A stretch of DNA of 64,000 bases from positions 186,001 to 250,000 of the forward strand of contig JAHDVF020000137.1 in NCBI GenBank assembly GCA_022606425.2, written 5' to 3'. The position numbers and the translations under genes are program-made. The notes under the pieces were generated by a model that was not told the origin of the DNA, did not search any database, and worked only from the letters and a program-made list of their open reading frames with translations. The DNA is from Lepidostoma basale. Taxonomy: Eukaryota > Arthropoda > Insecta > Trichoptera > Lepidostomatidae. This document shows positions 1 to 12,500 of the stretch, in pieces. Positions within the stretch are counted from its first letter, which is position 1. Every line of letters begins with the position of its first letter.

Positions 1-350
1 GCCCCACGTACTCGCCCGCCAGCCCCCAATACTCGCCCAGCAGCCAGCAGTACTCTCCGTCGAGCCCTGCCTATTCTCCGTCCTCCCCTCACCACTCTAC
101 CAGCACCCACTATTCGCCCTCCTCCCCCAACTACTCTCCCTCGTCCCCGACCTACTCGCCCTCCTCTCCGGCCTACTCCATGCCCAGCAAGTACTCCCCC
201 ACCTCGCCCACCTACACGCCCACCTCCCCCACATACTCTCCCTCTTCGCCCGGGTACTCCCCAACTCCCGCAGGGCCCACCACATACTCCCCAACCTCGC
301 CCACTTATTCCCCTGCTTCACCCACTTACGACGATTCCGATGACCTTTAA
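1..350 (+). CDS. RpII215: RNA polymerase II largest subunit RPB1, C-terminal end of CTD (5' partial)
   Basis: The catalytic subunit of nuclear RNA polymerase II; only the end of its C-terminal domain lies in the window. In the frame whose codons start at position 3, about 15 heptad-like repeats of the YSPTSPS type are read, followed by an acidic end (YDDSDDL) and TAA at 348-350. Many repeats are non-consensus: [27 protein letters not shown], and a longer one with PAGPTT. Position 7 is often A, T, N, H or Q. The CTD is the phosphorylated platform for capping, splicing and 3'-end factors, and an acidic tip is usual in metazoan RPB1. The exon continues upstream of the window. Base composition is GC-rich, unlike the flanks. 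The long open frame on the other strand is only a shadow of these repeats. Identification is nearly certain; the exact gene name follows the Drosophila convention. Confidence 0.97.
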   Translation, partial: PTYSPASPQYSPSSQQYSPSSPAYSPSSPHHSTSTHYSPSSPNYSPSSPTYSPSSPAYSMPSKYSPTSPTYTPTSPTYSPSSPGYSPTPAGPTTYSPTSPTYSPASPTYDDSDDL

Positions 351-1552
351 ACACGTTTCATATTTAATTAATTTGATCAAGTTTATGGGTGGTTCATCTA
401 TTTTATTTAAAGTTTTTAATTAGTTTTTTTGTAACATGATGTTAGAAGGAAACTGAATTAGATAATGGTACAATTGTGATTTTTTTGAGGCCGTATGCCT
501 CTGGTTGAGTATTGCTGGTATTGGGAACAGATGGGCAGGATTATTAGTTTAACCTTTCTATTTCGCATAGTTATGTAGGTAAAACAATTTAAAAGGAAGC
601 TTAGTTTGTGTGCGTGCTGTGCTATCTGACACTCTCGTACCAAACTGTCGCCGCACTGTTACTTCCTTCAATATCAAAAGGTGCACTTCTACATTATCCA
701 GAATTCAAGAAGAAACAAATTGGTTAATATCGTGAATGAGACACTTGCAGCAATGTATCGGTGAATCTACGTACTTCTAAATATTGATCTCTCTATTCTA
801 TAACAGCTCTACACTATTGATTGTTTTTTAGTGATCAACTTGAATTGAAGGAATTAGGAGTATGTGCGACCATGGACCTCTTAAGTTTCGACCAATGTTT
901 GCATTTAACTTCACAGTATTAATTTAACACTTTTCGATCTTCAACCAAAGTATTCTTTATTGCGTTTATAAGTTAAATAAAATTGACAAATTTATTTTAA
1001 TTAGTTTTAAGTATGCCTAATTATAAAATATTGATCAAAGAAAAGATTAGTCTAGTATTGTGGAATATCATTATAATTTTAAGGTTAATTCCCTTTGTAT
1101 TATTGTGTGCCGCGTTGCACAGCATTTATTAGCCACGTTATATGTTACAATTAACTTTTTCTTATTTCTGAATGCTTAGTTTAGAAACGTAAATGTAATG
1201 TTTTGCGTACCTCCTAGAGAATTTCCATTTCTATGAATGGAGGGGCTATTTCTCTGCGATATTCCTCATCTTTAACACTTTTAAAGTAAAGTTTCCATCT
1301 CTTAAGATTAGTAAACCCTCGAACAATTAAGTGTACCTATTCAATAGTTTAGTGTTGTTAATTTGATTAATTGTATTTTATATTGGTTCTATGCAACATT
1401 AATGTGATCTCCATGATCAGTTATTTAGCATAGCAAGAGTAAAAAATATGAATTTTTGCATTATGTATTTTTATTTAAAAATGTTTCATAGAATGTAAAA
1501 AAAAATAATAAAATATCAAACTATTCAAATTTTGTTTCATTTTTAAATACTT
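351..1552 (+). other. RPB1 3' UTR and flank, no gene
   Basis: AT-rich sequence without a credible reading frame. Candidate polyadenylation signals AATAAA stand at 976-981 and 1507-1512; which one is used cannot be told from sequence. Confidence 0.6.
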
Positions 1553-2510
1553 TGTGTGAATGGAAAAATGATACATTTGGCTATACCTTATACAAGTTGT
1601 GTGAATGGAAAAATAATACATTTGGCTATATAATATATTATATATAATATTATATTATACAAGTAGTGTGGATGGAAAAATGATACATTTGGCTATATAC
1701 AAGTAGTGTGAATGGAAAAATGATACATTTTGCTATATACAAGTAGTAGACAAGACGAAAGTCATGTATAATGAACATATTATCCCGGGATCAGTAACCG
1801 TCGATGGGTCGGCTCTCGAAGTGGTACAAGAATACCCATATCTTGGCCAAATCATACAATTAGGACGAAACAATTTCGAGAAAGAAGCCAACCGAAGAAT
1901 TCAGTTGGGTTGGGCAGCCTTTGGGAAATTACGTCATGTTTTCACTTCCAAAATACCACAATGCCTCAAGACTAAAGTCTTCAACCAGTGCGTTTTGCCA
2001 GTCATAACATACGGAGCCGAGACGTGGACATTGACAAAAGGTCTAGTCTACAGATTCAAGGTTGCCCAGCGCGCCATGGAAAGAGCCATGCTTGGAATAA
2101 CCTTGAGGGATAGATTTAGAAACGAATTTATTCGACAACAAACCAAGGTGACTGAGGTGGCTCTACGGATAGGCGGGCTGAAGTGGCGGTGGGCGGGCCA
2201 TATCTGTCGGAGAACCGACAGCCGATGGGGAAGACGGGTTCTGGAGTGGAGACCGCGTACAGGATTCCGTAGAGTTGGACGTCCCCCTGCCCGCTGGACC
2301 GACGATCTGAAGAGGATTGCTGGACATGGATGGATGGGAGCGGCAATGGATAGGGGGCGGTGGAGGGCTTTGGGAGAGGCCTACATTCAGCAGTGGATGA
2401 CAGACGGCTGATGATGAAGTAGTAGAATGGAAAAATGATGCATTTGACTATATACAAGTAGTGTGAATGGAAAAATGATACATTTGGCTATATACAAGTA
2501 GTGAGAATGG
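1553..2510. repeat. 40-bp minisatellite, split by a LINE insertion
   Basis: A unit of about 40 bp (contains AATGGAAAAATGATACATTT and CTATATACAAGTAGTGTG) is repeated four to five times up to 1749, with one unit expanded by a TA-rich stretch. It resumes at 2417-2510 with about two more units. The array was continuous before the 667-bp insertion at 1750-2416. Confidence 0.85.
1750..2416 (+). pseudogene. LINE reverse transcriptase C-terminal fragment (RTE-like)
   Basis: The frame 1764-2411 reads the thumb and C-terminus of a non-LTR reverse transcriptase (YLGQIIQ, YGAETWTLT, RRVGRPPARW, ending near IQQWMTDG). The insertion is 5'-truncated and ends in a short GAT tail. It is bounded by the 9-bp direct repeat AAGTAGTAG (1741-1749 and 2417-2425). 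It matches the minus-strand copy at 9700-10135 in architecture. No start of its own; not a host gene. Confidence 0.88.
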
Positions 2511-2715
2511 AAAAAGAAGTCAAGAAAGGCATGGCTTGACTAAATTACTAAAAGGCTGTCATGTTTGAAGTCGGAACAGTGTACGGTAGTGCATGTCGTG
2601 GTGTGTGAATGTAGAAGACTGCGAGGGTTATGTCAGGAAAGAGCAGTGTGGCGGTCCACCGTCTCTACATTTCCCTCCAGAAACGGCAAAATGGTTAGTT
2701 AGTACTTGATAACCG
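2511..2715 (+). repeat. LINE 3'-end fragment, family with GTTA tail (copy A)
   Basis: 5'-truncated copy of the commonest repeat in the window. It reads toward a conserved 3' end (GGCGGTCCACC, then CCCTCCAGAAACGGCAAAATG) and finishes in GGTTAGTTAGT. Fuller copies encode degenerate text such as [10 protein letters not shown] and SGKRSCGRP, typical of the region behind a reverse transcriptase. Confidence 0.8.
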
Positions 2716-2894
2716 TGACTGATAAATAAAATTTACACCCAATCCTGGACACGACCTTGATCATTCATCTTTATGATGAGAAGATTTTATTTCTGTTCAC
2801 ATAGGATTGTTTAAATCACCACATTTAATAAATTCTAGACACCAATTACATAAAAGTTCTATAATAACTAAACTCAAAGTTAATCTTAAAGTAT

Positions 2895-2975
2895 GTTAAT
2901 ACAAATAAAAACGTCTCTGTTTTAGAAGTTTTATAACATTTTATGGGAATGACATGTTTTGCATGCTAAGGTATC
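2895..2975 (+). repeat. Fragment of palindromic MITE family
   Basis: Matches half of the hairpin element seen in full at 7845-8050: AATACAAATAAAAACGTC, then AGAAGTTTTATAACATTTTA and GGGAATGACATGTTTTGC. Confidence 0.65.
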
Positions 2976-3530
2976 TAAGGTATAGCAGATCTGGTGCCAT
3001 GAGCCCAGCAATTTAGAAAATGTCCGATTGTTTTTCTTTAAATTGTTCTCAATAAATATAATTTCTTTCGATATTCTGGCGTTTTAATTCATTCAGGGCA
3101 AATATATAAATATGTCGGGACGGGTAATCTAATCTTTATCTCTACATGATTTTGATTTAATTTCCTGCCTACTTTTTTTTCGTCCCCCCGCGTCAAATAA
3201 TAAATTAAAGCTCCATTTTTTATCAAAATTATTATTTCTAAATAATGTACGAACACAATTTTTTTAGATTTTATGTATTTACAAGATTCAATCTTCAAAG
3301 TGACCGATGTTTTGTAACATTTCATTATTGACGTTGGCAAGAACTCCCAAAGAGAAGTGTTAAAAAACATTTTTAGGTTCTATGACATTTTTGGTTATGG
3401 TTGTTGATTGCTTTCGATTGTTGGGGTTGATTTTCTTTGGGTTAGATTTTTGACATGTGCGTTTATTGCCGGCAATAGTATTCGCCTTTAAGAGTATATT
3501 TCAATAACATTTTATGAATCTCATTAAGAA

Positions 3531-6500
3531 ATGTCGAAAACAGATAACCTATTTTCGTGTTTTGATGATGAAGATGAAATTCCTTCAAATGCATGTGAAT
3601 TAGAAGTTAGCAAAGATCTGGAAAGTGCAGAAAAAGGGTTTGTGCAATTTGATATTTTATGGATAATATATCTCATATCTATTTTCATGACTTAATTATT
3701 ATATTATCTAACTATCTCTAGACCAGAACATGAAGAACAAAGTGACACTAACAATCTTAAACGTTCCCACGAAGACGACGCTCAAGAAATATTGAAGAAA
3801 CTTCGAGTCGAGGATGATCCTTTATTGGAGGATATTAAGTAAGTATTGTTTAATTTCATTGATAATATTGCTTATTATTATATCTGTACTAAATTTGTAC
3901 AATTGGATGTATTGGCAAACAGTATTGGATGTCAAAACCACTGTATGTTTAGTGTAAATTGAGTTATAATATTATAGAAGTATATCCACTAAAGCAAAGG
4001 TACATAATGGAGTTCTAGTGCCAACCTTCATCTATAGTGCCAACCTTAATGAAGCTTTGAGCTGGCAAAAGAAGGATAAATGCCAATGAAATGAGATTAC
4101 GGAGAAGGATGTGCGGGAAAGTGATATATGATAGAATACTGAACGATGAAGTAAGGAAGAAATGTAAGAAGAAAGAGAAGCCGTGGAAGACCAAGGAGAG
4201 CGTGGTTTGACTAAATCATTTGAAGTCGGAAAAATTGACGAGCATGCCTGTTACGATGTATGAATCTGTAGAGGAATCTCGAGAGGTGTGTGAGGATTGA
4301 GCAGTATGGCGGTGCATCTTCGCTGCCTTCCTCTCCGGGAAATGCTGTGATTGGTAATTAGCTAGTTAGTGTTTGTAACCTGAATTAAATATTTATAAAA
4401 ATGTCTACAGCCCGGATTTGCTGGAAACCCGGATAGTGGTGCACACGTTGGACACGTACGAGGGGTGCATCCACGAGGTGGCGGTGCCCCCGGGACACGA
4501 GTACCTACCCCTGGCCGCCCCAGCCGGTCCTCCGGCCAAGCAGTACAAGTTTATTCTGGACCCCTTTCAGAAGGAGGCCATCTTGTGCATAGACAACAAC
4601 CAGTCTGTGCTTGTGTCTGCGCACACTTCCGCTGGAAAAACTGTTTGTGCCGAGTAAGAATCCACTTTCTTACCATATTAATTATTTGTAGAATACATTT
4701 TTATGTACTTTTCCATGAAGCCCTTACTTTGTGGTGTGACATTATTGAATATATTTTAAAACACTTGTTTACTTTGTTTTTGTTCTATCAAACCAACCGG
4801 TTTTGTCAGGGTTACAAAAGCAAAATGATTGAACTTTTATAAATTATTTAAAAAAAAATCCATCATTACAACACAAGCCAAATTAACCACCCTACCTATT
4901 TGAACGTACGTGATACGTTCACTTTGACTGTACCATTCTACGATATCCCGTATCACGTACGGGCTTGAGAAAAAGTTATGTACCTAAAATGTACAAAGTT
5001 TTAGGGATACGCGCGTGTGCCATCAAAACTTGAGCACAAGTCTTCATAAATATGATAGTTTTACAAGGGGCAGGCCAAGTGTGCAGCCGAGTATTTGACG
5101 TTTCGTAATAAAAAAAATAAAATTAGTATATAATTAAATTTCATTAATAAAAAACCTGCTTGTTTTTTTTGCATGTTTCTCGGAACGATTAATATAAATA
5201 TTGAATAAGAAATAATATTAATTTGTTCACTGGGGAATTAATTTTGTAAATGATTTTTATCAATAAAACACACTTCACTTTTCACCTTATATTTGAATAT
5301 TCATTTAGTAACTTAGTTTATTAGGGTCCGTAAGAGAAATAATTATGTTGTAGGTATGTGACTCGAAAAAATACCAGAAAGAGTTGAAGAGAGTATTTGT
5401 AAAATTATAAGACTGCAACAATATTTACTTCTTTGTTCCATTTATCATTGTTCGTGTGACTATTGTAATGGAATTTATGCAAACATTCCAAATCAACAAA
5501 TAAACAAACTTCAATCTGCATTCAATGCAGCAGCAAGACTCATTAAAGGCATTCCAAAAAAGTCACATATAACACAACATCTCAAAGAACTTCACTGGCT
5601 TAAAAGTCCAGAAAGAATCCAGTATAAACTCTGCTGGACAGTCTTCAAAGCGTTACATGGAATGGCGCCAAGTTATATATCTGAACTCTGTATAACGGAC
5701 AGCCTAAATACAAGGAAATCCACATTTCGCTTGGCGAACTCCTCGGCAATAGGAAGATTAGTTGAGCCGAAGCGTTGCCCCAGTACAAATTTCTGGGATC
5801 AAGCGTTCGCAGTAGCCGGTCCATCAGCTTGGAACAATCTCCCTTCACACCTCAGATGCATAAATGATCCGACAGATTTCAGATCTAAACTGAAAACCCA
5901 TCTTTTTCATATATCATACCCAATTTAAATGTTTATACTTTGTTCTACTATACTTTTTAACCGATCGCGAAAATCACATTTAGATTTTTAGATTTAAAAC
6001 ATGTCTTAATGCGCCCTTGAGGTAATTACATCACAAAAACGGCGCTATAAAAGTTAGCATATTATTATTATTATTATTATTATAAACATCTTAAGAGTTC
6101 CACTCCTGATGCCAACTTATTGAGAAGATGAATCACCTATAGTGAGTGCATGCATGTGTGAATGCGGACAAATTTAGAATTTGTGAATGAATGTTTTTTA
6201 TTTTCTGTTTTAGATACGCCATCGCGTTGTCATTGAAAAATAAACAGAGGGTAATCTATACTACTCCCATCAAAGCTTTGTCCAACCAAAAATATCGAGA
6301 GTTCTATGAAGAGTTTGTGGACGTTGGTCTCATCACTGGGGATGTGACCATCAACCCCACGGCTTCCTGTCTGATCATGACTACGGAGGTGAGCATTTTT
6401 CAAATGTAAATAATCCAGCATCAAGGTGTAAATTATAATATTATTAGATTTCATTCAAACTCTAGTAAATAAATAAGAATATTGTAAAATTTTCAGCAAA

Positions 6501-9500
6501 TTCGGTTGAGTAGTTTTGGAGTCTAGGGCATTGTACAAACAAACATTGTCTTTTATTTATACATATTTGTAAATATTAATCTCCCTGGGGAAACACTTTT
6601 TTGAAAACATTGTGTTTTCACAACACTTTTTGGCACCTATCACAAACATGTTTCGGCCCACAGATGCCCTTCCTCAGTGTAGAAATTTTAACAATAAAAT
6701 GAAAGGGGGGGATTAAATCTAGGGGTGGGTAAAATTGTAATTTAGTTTTATGGTTATTTAATATGAAATTTCTATTAATATGTAAAATTTTATTGCTGTT
6801 TTCTTTATTAAACGAATGATCTTTATCAATAAGATGATTTGTGGATTCAGAAAATTTAAGAATAAAATAGCACATAAGATATCTCATCAATATAATACAA
6901 TATTTTCAAAAAATTATTCAATTTCAAAATTTTATTTATTTCCTTTAGATAACTAACTAACCATCACGCCGTCTCTCCGAAAGGGTAGGCAGAAACGATG
7001 GACTGCCACACCTTAACCGATTTTTTAAACTTTAACCGATGCGGCACTCCATTCTTCTCTTTAGGCACCCGCGGGAGATGCAGTGTGATGAGTTGCAAAT
7101 CTCATCGCCACCAGTAGGCATCTCCCACGCACACTTAGTAACTAAAATGTCCACAAACGAAATTAAAAAGAAATAATATAAAATATAAATAATATAACAC
7201 ATAAAATAGTTATTTTCGTTGGTCCCCATGTTGTCAGCTGGACGATCTTGACTTTTGTGTTTATTTAATTTATTATTCCACATATCTACCATTCTTTTAA
7301 TTAGGCACTTACTAATCCAGCAATCTAACTCCAGCTAGAACTTCAAAATGTTATCAAAGAAATTATTCAAATTGATATTGGAACAAAAGCACATAAAGGT
7401 TCGAAAAAAAATCACGAATATTAATTTTAACAGCTGTTAAAAACCTTCCTTTAGATTTTACGTAATATGCTGTATCGCGGGTCGGAAGTGATGAGGGAGG
7501 TGGGGTGGGTGGTATTTGACGAGATCCACTACATGCGAGACAAGGAGCGCGGCGTGGTGTGGGAGGAGACGCTGATCTTGCTGCCGGACAACGTGCGCTA
7601 CGTCTTCCTGTCGGCCACCATCCCCAACGCGCGCCAGTTTGCCGAGTGGGTGTGCCGTCTGCACCACCAGCCCTGCCACGTGCTCTACACCGAGTACCGC
7701 CCCACCCCCCTGCAGCACTACATATACCCCTCTGGGGGAGATGGGATACATCTCGTAGTAGATGAACAGGTAGACTAATAAGCAATTAACCTTTTAACTC
7801 GTATTTAATTATTTTAATTCATCTAGGAAAATTCGGCATGTTGTTTATTGTTTCTTGAATAATGATATAAAACTTCATATTAAATAATTAATACAAATGA
7901 AAACGTCTTTTTTCTAGATGTTTTATTATAATTTATGGGAATGACATGTTTTGCCTTTCATTGTCAAATGTCTTGTTAGACAGTGTCTTAGAAAAACGAA
8001 ATATGTCATTCCCAAAAATTATAATAAAACTTCTAGAAAACAAACATTTGCATGTGCAGAATTCTGGGACCTATGAATCACGGTAAAGGCTGGAGAGTGC
8101 GGCATAATGACGAGCTGTACTATATTTACAAAGCTCCCAGTCTCTGCACACAGGTCAGACTGAATAGACTGAGATGGGCCGGTCACGTGCAGAAGATGCT
8201 GTCATCGTGAACCCCAAAAAGATTGCTGAAGTGGCACCCAGGTGGTAGAAGACCAATTGGACGACTAAGGCTGCGATGGGAGGATGAAGTTTGGGAGTGA
8301 GAAATTGTTACGAGTGTCAGATTGGAGGGTCGAAGCGGAGGACAGGAGGAGTTGGATGCGAAGAATACTGGAGGCTAAGGCTCCATATGGGCTGTAGGGT
8401 CATCGAAGAAGAAGAAAACAAACATTTTCATGTGTATTAATTATTCAATATGTTGTATTTCCTGGGATCTTGGGTATGTCTTTACCTTGTTATATCCTCT
8501 TTGACCGATGTTTTAGAAATGTAATTCTATCAACCTTGACAATCTACGCACATCTTAAAAAAATTACATGTTACAATATTATAGAACTGCAAAAATTCTC
8601 GCGCTGTCTTTGGTCTGGTAGAATTCATTCAGAATAATAATGGCAATAGACTAGATACCTACCTTCTTGTCATGAGAATCAATAGCTAAAAAAAATGTAT
8701 ACAGTAATTGGGTATATCCTCTTGTATATAGAAATGCAATGGGAAGCTACCCCATTAAAAAGGTCCAAGTGCCATCCCAAGAACCAGCAAAGATGTTAAT
8801 TTGATTTCCTGCAAACCAATCCCTTGCTGATTGTAAAGCATTTGAAAATATATACATTTTTTTTACAAATCCAGTGATGATTTTACATTTGAAAATGTTA
8901 AATGTGATATCATAAAATTAAAAATACTGCATAAATCTTATCTTCCATATAAAAATAACATCATTATATAGACACCTTTAAAACATTTTTATTGTTTAAA
9001 ATAAAAATGATTGCTTTAAATATGGGTAATATTATTTTAGGGTCAATTCAAAGAAGACAATTTTAACACTGCCATGTCTGTGTTGGCCAATGCCGGCGAC
9101 GCTGCCAAGGGAGACCAGAAGGGCCGGCGAGGAGGCATCAAGGGAGGCAAAGAGAAATCCAACATATTCAAGATTGTCAAGATGATCATGGAGAGGAACT
9201 TTGCCCCCGTTATAATATTCAGTTTCAGTAAAAAGGAATGCGAAATTTACGCCATGCAAATGGCTAAGTTGGACTTTAACACAGGTGGGGAACGGGATCA
9301 TTTTACACTTTTAACCTTGCTACCCGACATCTCTGTGATGTATAATAATGAAATCAGTCACAAAACAAGAAACTTGTGGGAGAAATATATATTTTATAAT
9401 TCAAGATGAACTCCCACTTGATGGATTTACTCTTTCTCTAATATTGCTGATTAAATATGTTAACTGATATCTATTGGACAATTTTTTTATTTGAATAGTA

Positions 9501-12500
9501 CAGAGATCCTTTGTATCAACTACAATTTTTAAACAAATATATTAGTATGAATTTTTTTATGATTTTGACTTTATAAATTACATTTCTTCATCCAAAACAT
9601 GTTTGTTCAATAATAAATAAAGTGTTGTGCTATTAAAAAGTGTGTTTCAACATTATCGGAACAAAGAAAAATGTAGATCCTTTTTGTTTTTAACATCATC
9701 ATCAACATCAGCCTTTAGTCATCTAATGCTGAACATAGGCCTCCTTTCCCGACTTCCACAACTTGCACAACTCCTATCTCTCGCCGCTCTGTGCCGTTGA
9801 CCTCCTGCCACTCTCTTGATGTCATCAGACCATCTGGCTTGCGGTCTGCCAGGATTTCTATGGCCGGTTCTCGGTCCCCATTCCAGGGTGCGTCTTGTCC
9901 ACCGATCATCCGTTGTCCTCGCTATATGGCCGGCCCAATTCCACTTCAATGTGGCCACTTTGAACGCTACGTCCGCAACCATGGTTCTTTCTCTGATCCA
10001 TTCATTTCGCTTCCTGTCTCGCAGACTGATGTTTAACATCCTTCTCTTCATTGCCCGCTGGGTCACTTGAAGTTTCTGTATTGTTCTTCTTCTGAACGTA
10101 ACTGTTTCCAGCCCGTTTTTAACATAACTAAACAAGCCCCTTATTTTTCTGTATGAATGAGATGTGTTATTTCTCCTTGAGTAAGTCTACTGCTATGCTG
10201 TTAATATTATATCTATTGATATTATTTTTAGTTGAAGAGAAAAAACTTGTTGATGAAGTGTTTAATAACGCAATGGATGTTCTCTCGGAGGAGGACAAGA
10301 GGTTGCCCCAAGTGGAGAATGTGCTCCCGCTGCTACGGAGGGGCATCGGCATTCATCACGGGGGCCTTTTACCCATTCTCAAGGAAACTATTGAAATATT
10401 GTTTGCGGAAGGTCTCATCAAGGTAAGTGCCGACTGATACCAGGAATACTCGCTGAAAGAAAATAAAGTGCTCTATTTTAAGATGATTTTGATACTGAAC
10501 CTATTATGTGGCATTGGTTTTTATAATTCTACCTATTTTATTTTACATCCAATAAATTACTCCCAAATGCTAATTAAACAGATCATCCTAATAATAATTT
10601 ATTCTGCAAACATCTTGGGTCAAGAAATAGGTTGAAGACTAAGGCAACTGAAATTTTCGATGTCAGCCAAATAAGCATTTAATAATTTTCAGGCTCTCTT
10701 TGCTACTGAAACTTTCGCCATGGGATTGAACATGCCAGCCAGGACTGTGTTATTCACAAGTTTGAACAAGTTTGATGGAAAAGATTTTCGTGCGGTTAGT
10801 TGCTTTATTATAAGTCTATAGTTGTGGTTATAACAAATGTATAAGGTGTCTCAAAAAAAAGTTTAATGGATCGTTTAAAATAAAAGTAAGCCATTAATTG
10901 AAAAAATGTTTATTAATTAGTAAAGTACACAATTTGGGAATTTATTTCTTAAAAATAATATCGTCCAAATGTAAACCCTCGAATTCGTGGCACTCAAAAA
11001 AATTATGACGGCTCGGCAAGTAGACTCCGTGATGGCTGCCATTTCGTGATGAATATTTTTTTTCAAATGCGTTAGGGAAGCCTGTTTATTGGCGTAAACT
11101 TTAGATTTGAGATGACCCTACAGGAAAAAGTCTATAGGAGTTAAATCAGGACTGCGTGATGACCAATTTATGTCACTTCTCCTAAAGATTAATTTGCCGG
11201 GGAAAATTTCACGAACTCGAGACAGAGACTTATTGGACGTGTGTGATGTTGCTCCGTGCAGCTGGAAACATACCTTGATTATAGCCAGGAAAATTTTTGT
11301 CATCTAACATCTCCACATAACGCTCTGAATTTAAACAAACTTTATATTTGAGACATCTTGTATAAACTATAGTGCAGCGAAGCTTCAATCTTGTATGGAA
11401 AATATTGAACTATTTATTCTTATCAGATTATTCTTTAATACAAGAATTTTCCCCGCAGATCACATCCGGCGAATACATCCAGATGTCAGGAAGGGCAGGC
11501 CGGAGAGGGCTGGATGACAAAGGGATTGTAATCCTCATTGCCGATGAGAAGGTGACCCCCGCCGTGGGGAAAGAGATAGTTCAAGGGAGCGCAGATCCCA
11601 TCAACTCTGCCTTCCACCTCACTTATAATATGGTCCTCAATCTGCTCAGAGTCGAGGAGATCAATCCCGAGTATATGCTTGAGAGGAGTTTCTTCCAGTT
11701 TCAAAATCAGGCCAGCATACCTGATCTTATTAAGAGTGAGTTGTTAAAAATTTATAGTGCAAAGTGCAATGATTATGGGAATATACAACCCTGAATATTA
11801 CTTTCAAAAGCAAAAAAACTCTACCACTTTATTAGGTGTATAAATTTGCTTCCGCCGTTTTTTTCCGAAATTCGAGGCTTTATCGTAAAAAACTGGTTAT
11901 ACATTTATGATTTAAAGTATTGTCCATTGCTGGCCACTACTTTCTCCCATCTTTCGGGCAGCATACGAATCCCGCGTTGAAAAAACTGGTCATCTTTTGA
12001 AGCGATCCACGAATCGATCCAATTTTTGACTTCTTCATAAGACCGGAAGTGCTGGTCAGCTAGGCCGTGTGCCATTGATCGAAACAAGTGATAGTCCGAG
12101 GGAGCAACGTCTGGAGAATACGGCGGGTGGGGTAGGACTTCCCATTTCAAAGTTTCCAAGTATGTCTTGACCACTTTCGCAACATGGGGTCGAGCATTGT
12201 CATGCTGTAAAATCACTTTATCATGTCTCTCGTTGTATTGCGGCCGTTTGTCTTTCAATGCTCGGCTCAAACGCATTAATTGCGTTCGATAACGATCGCC
12301 TGTGATTGTTTCAGTCGGTTTTAACAACTCATAATACACTACGCCGAGCTGGTCCCACCAAATACTGAGCATAACCTTGGAACCGTGAATATTCGGTTTG
12401 GCCGTCGACGTGGAAGCATGGCCGGGATATCCCCATGATTTTCTGCGCTTGGGATTATCGTAATGAACCCATTTCTCGTCTCCAGTCACAATGCGATGCA

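Noticed and set aside
97..354. Open frame of 85 codons on the minus strand
   Set aside because: Antisense of the CTD repeats; tryptophan/arginine-rich text is a by-product of YSP codons.
1553..1745. CRISPR-like array
   Set aside because: Head-to-tail minisatellite without unique spacers, in a eukaryotic genome.
2700..2712. GGTTAGTTAGT as telomere-like repeat
   Set aside because: Not the insect TTAGG unit; it is the short 3' tail of the LINE family.
7363..7785. Long open frames on the minus strand
   Set aside because: Shadows of GC-rich Mtr4 exon 5, which carries the DEIH and SAT motifs in the sense frame.
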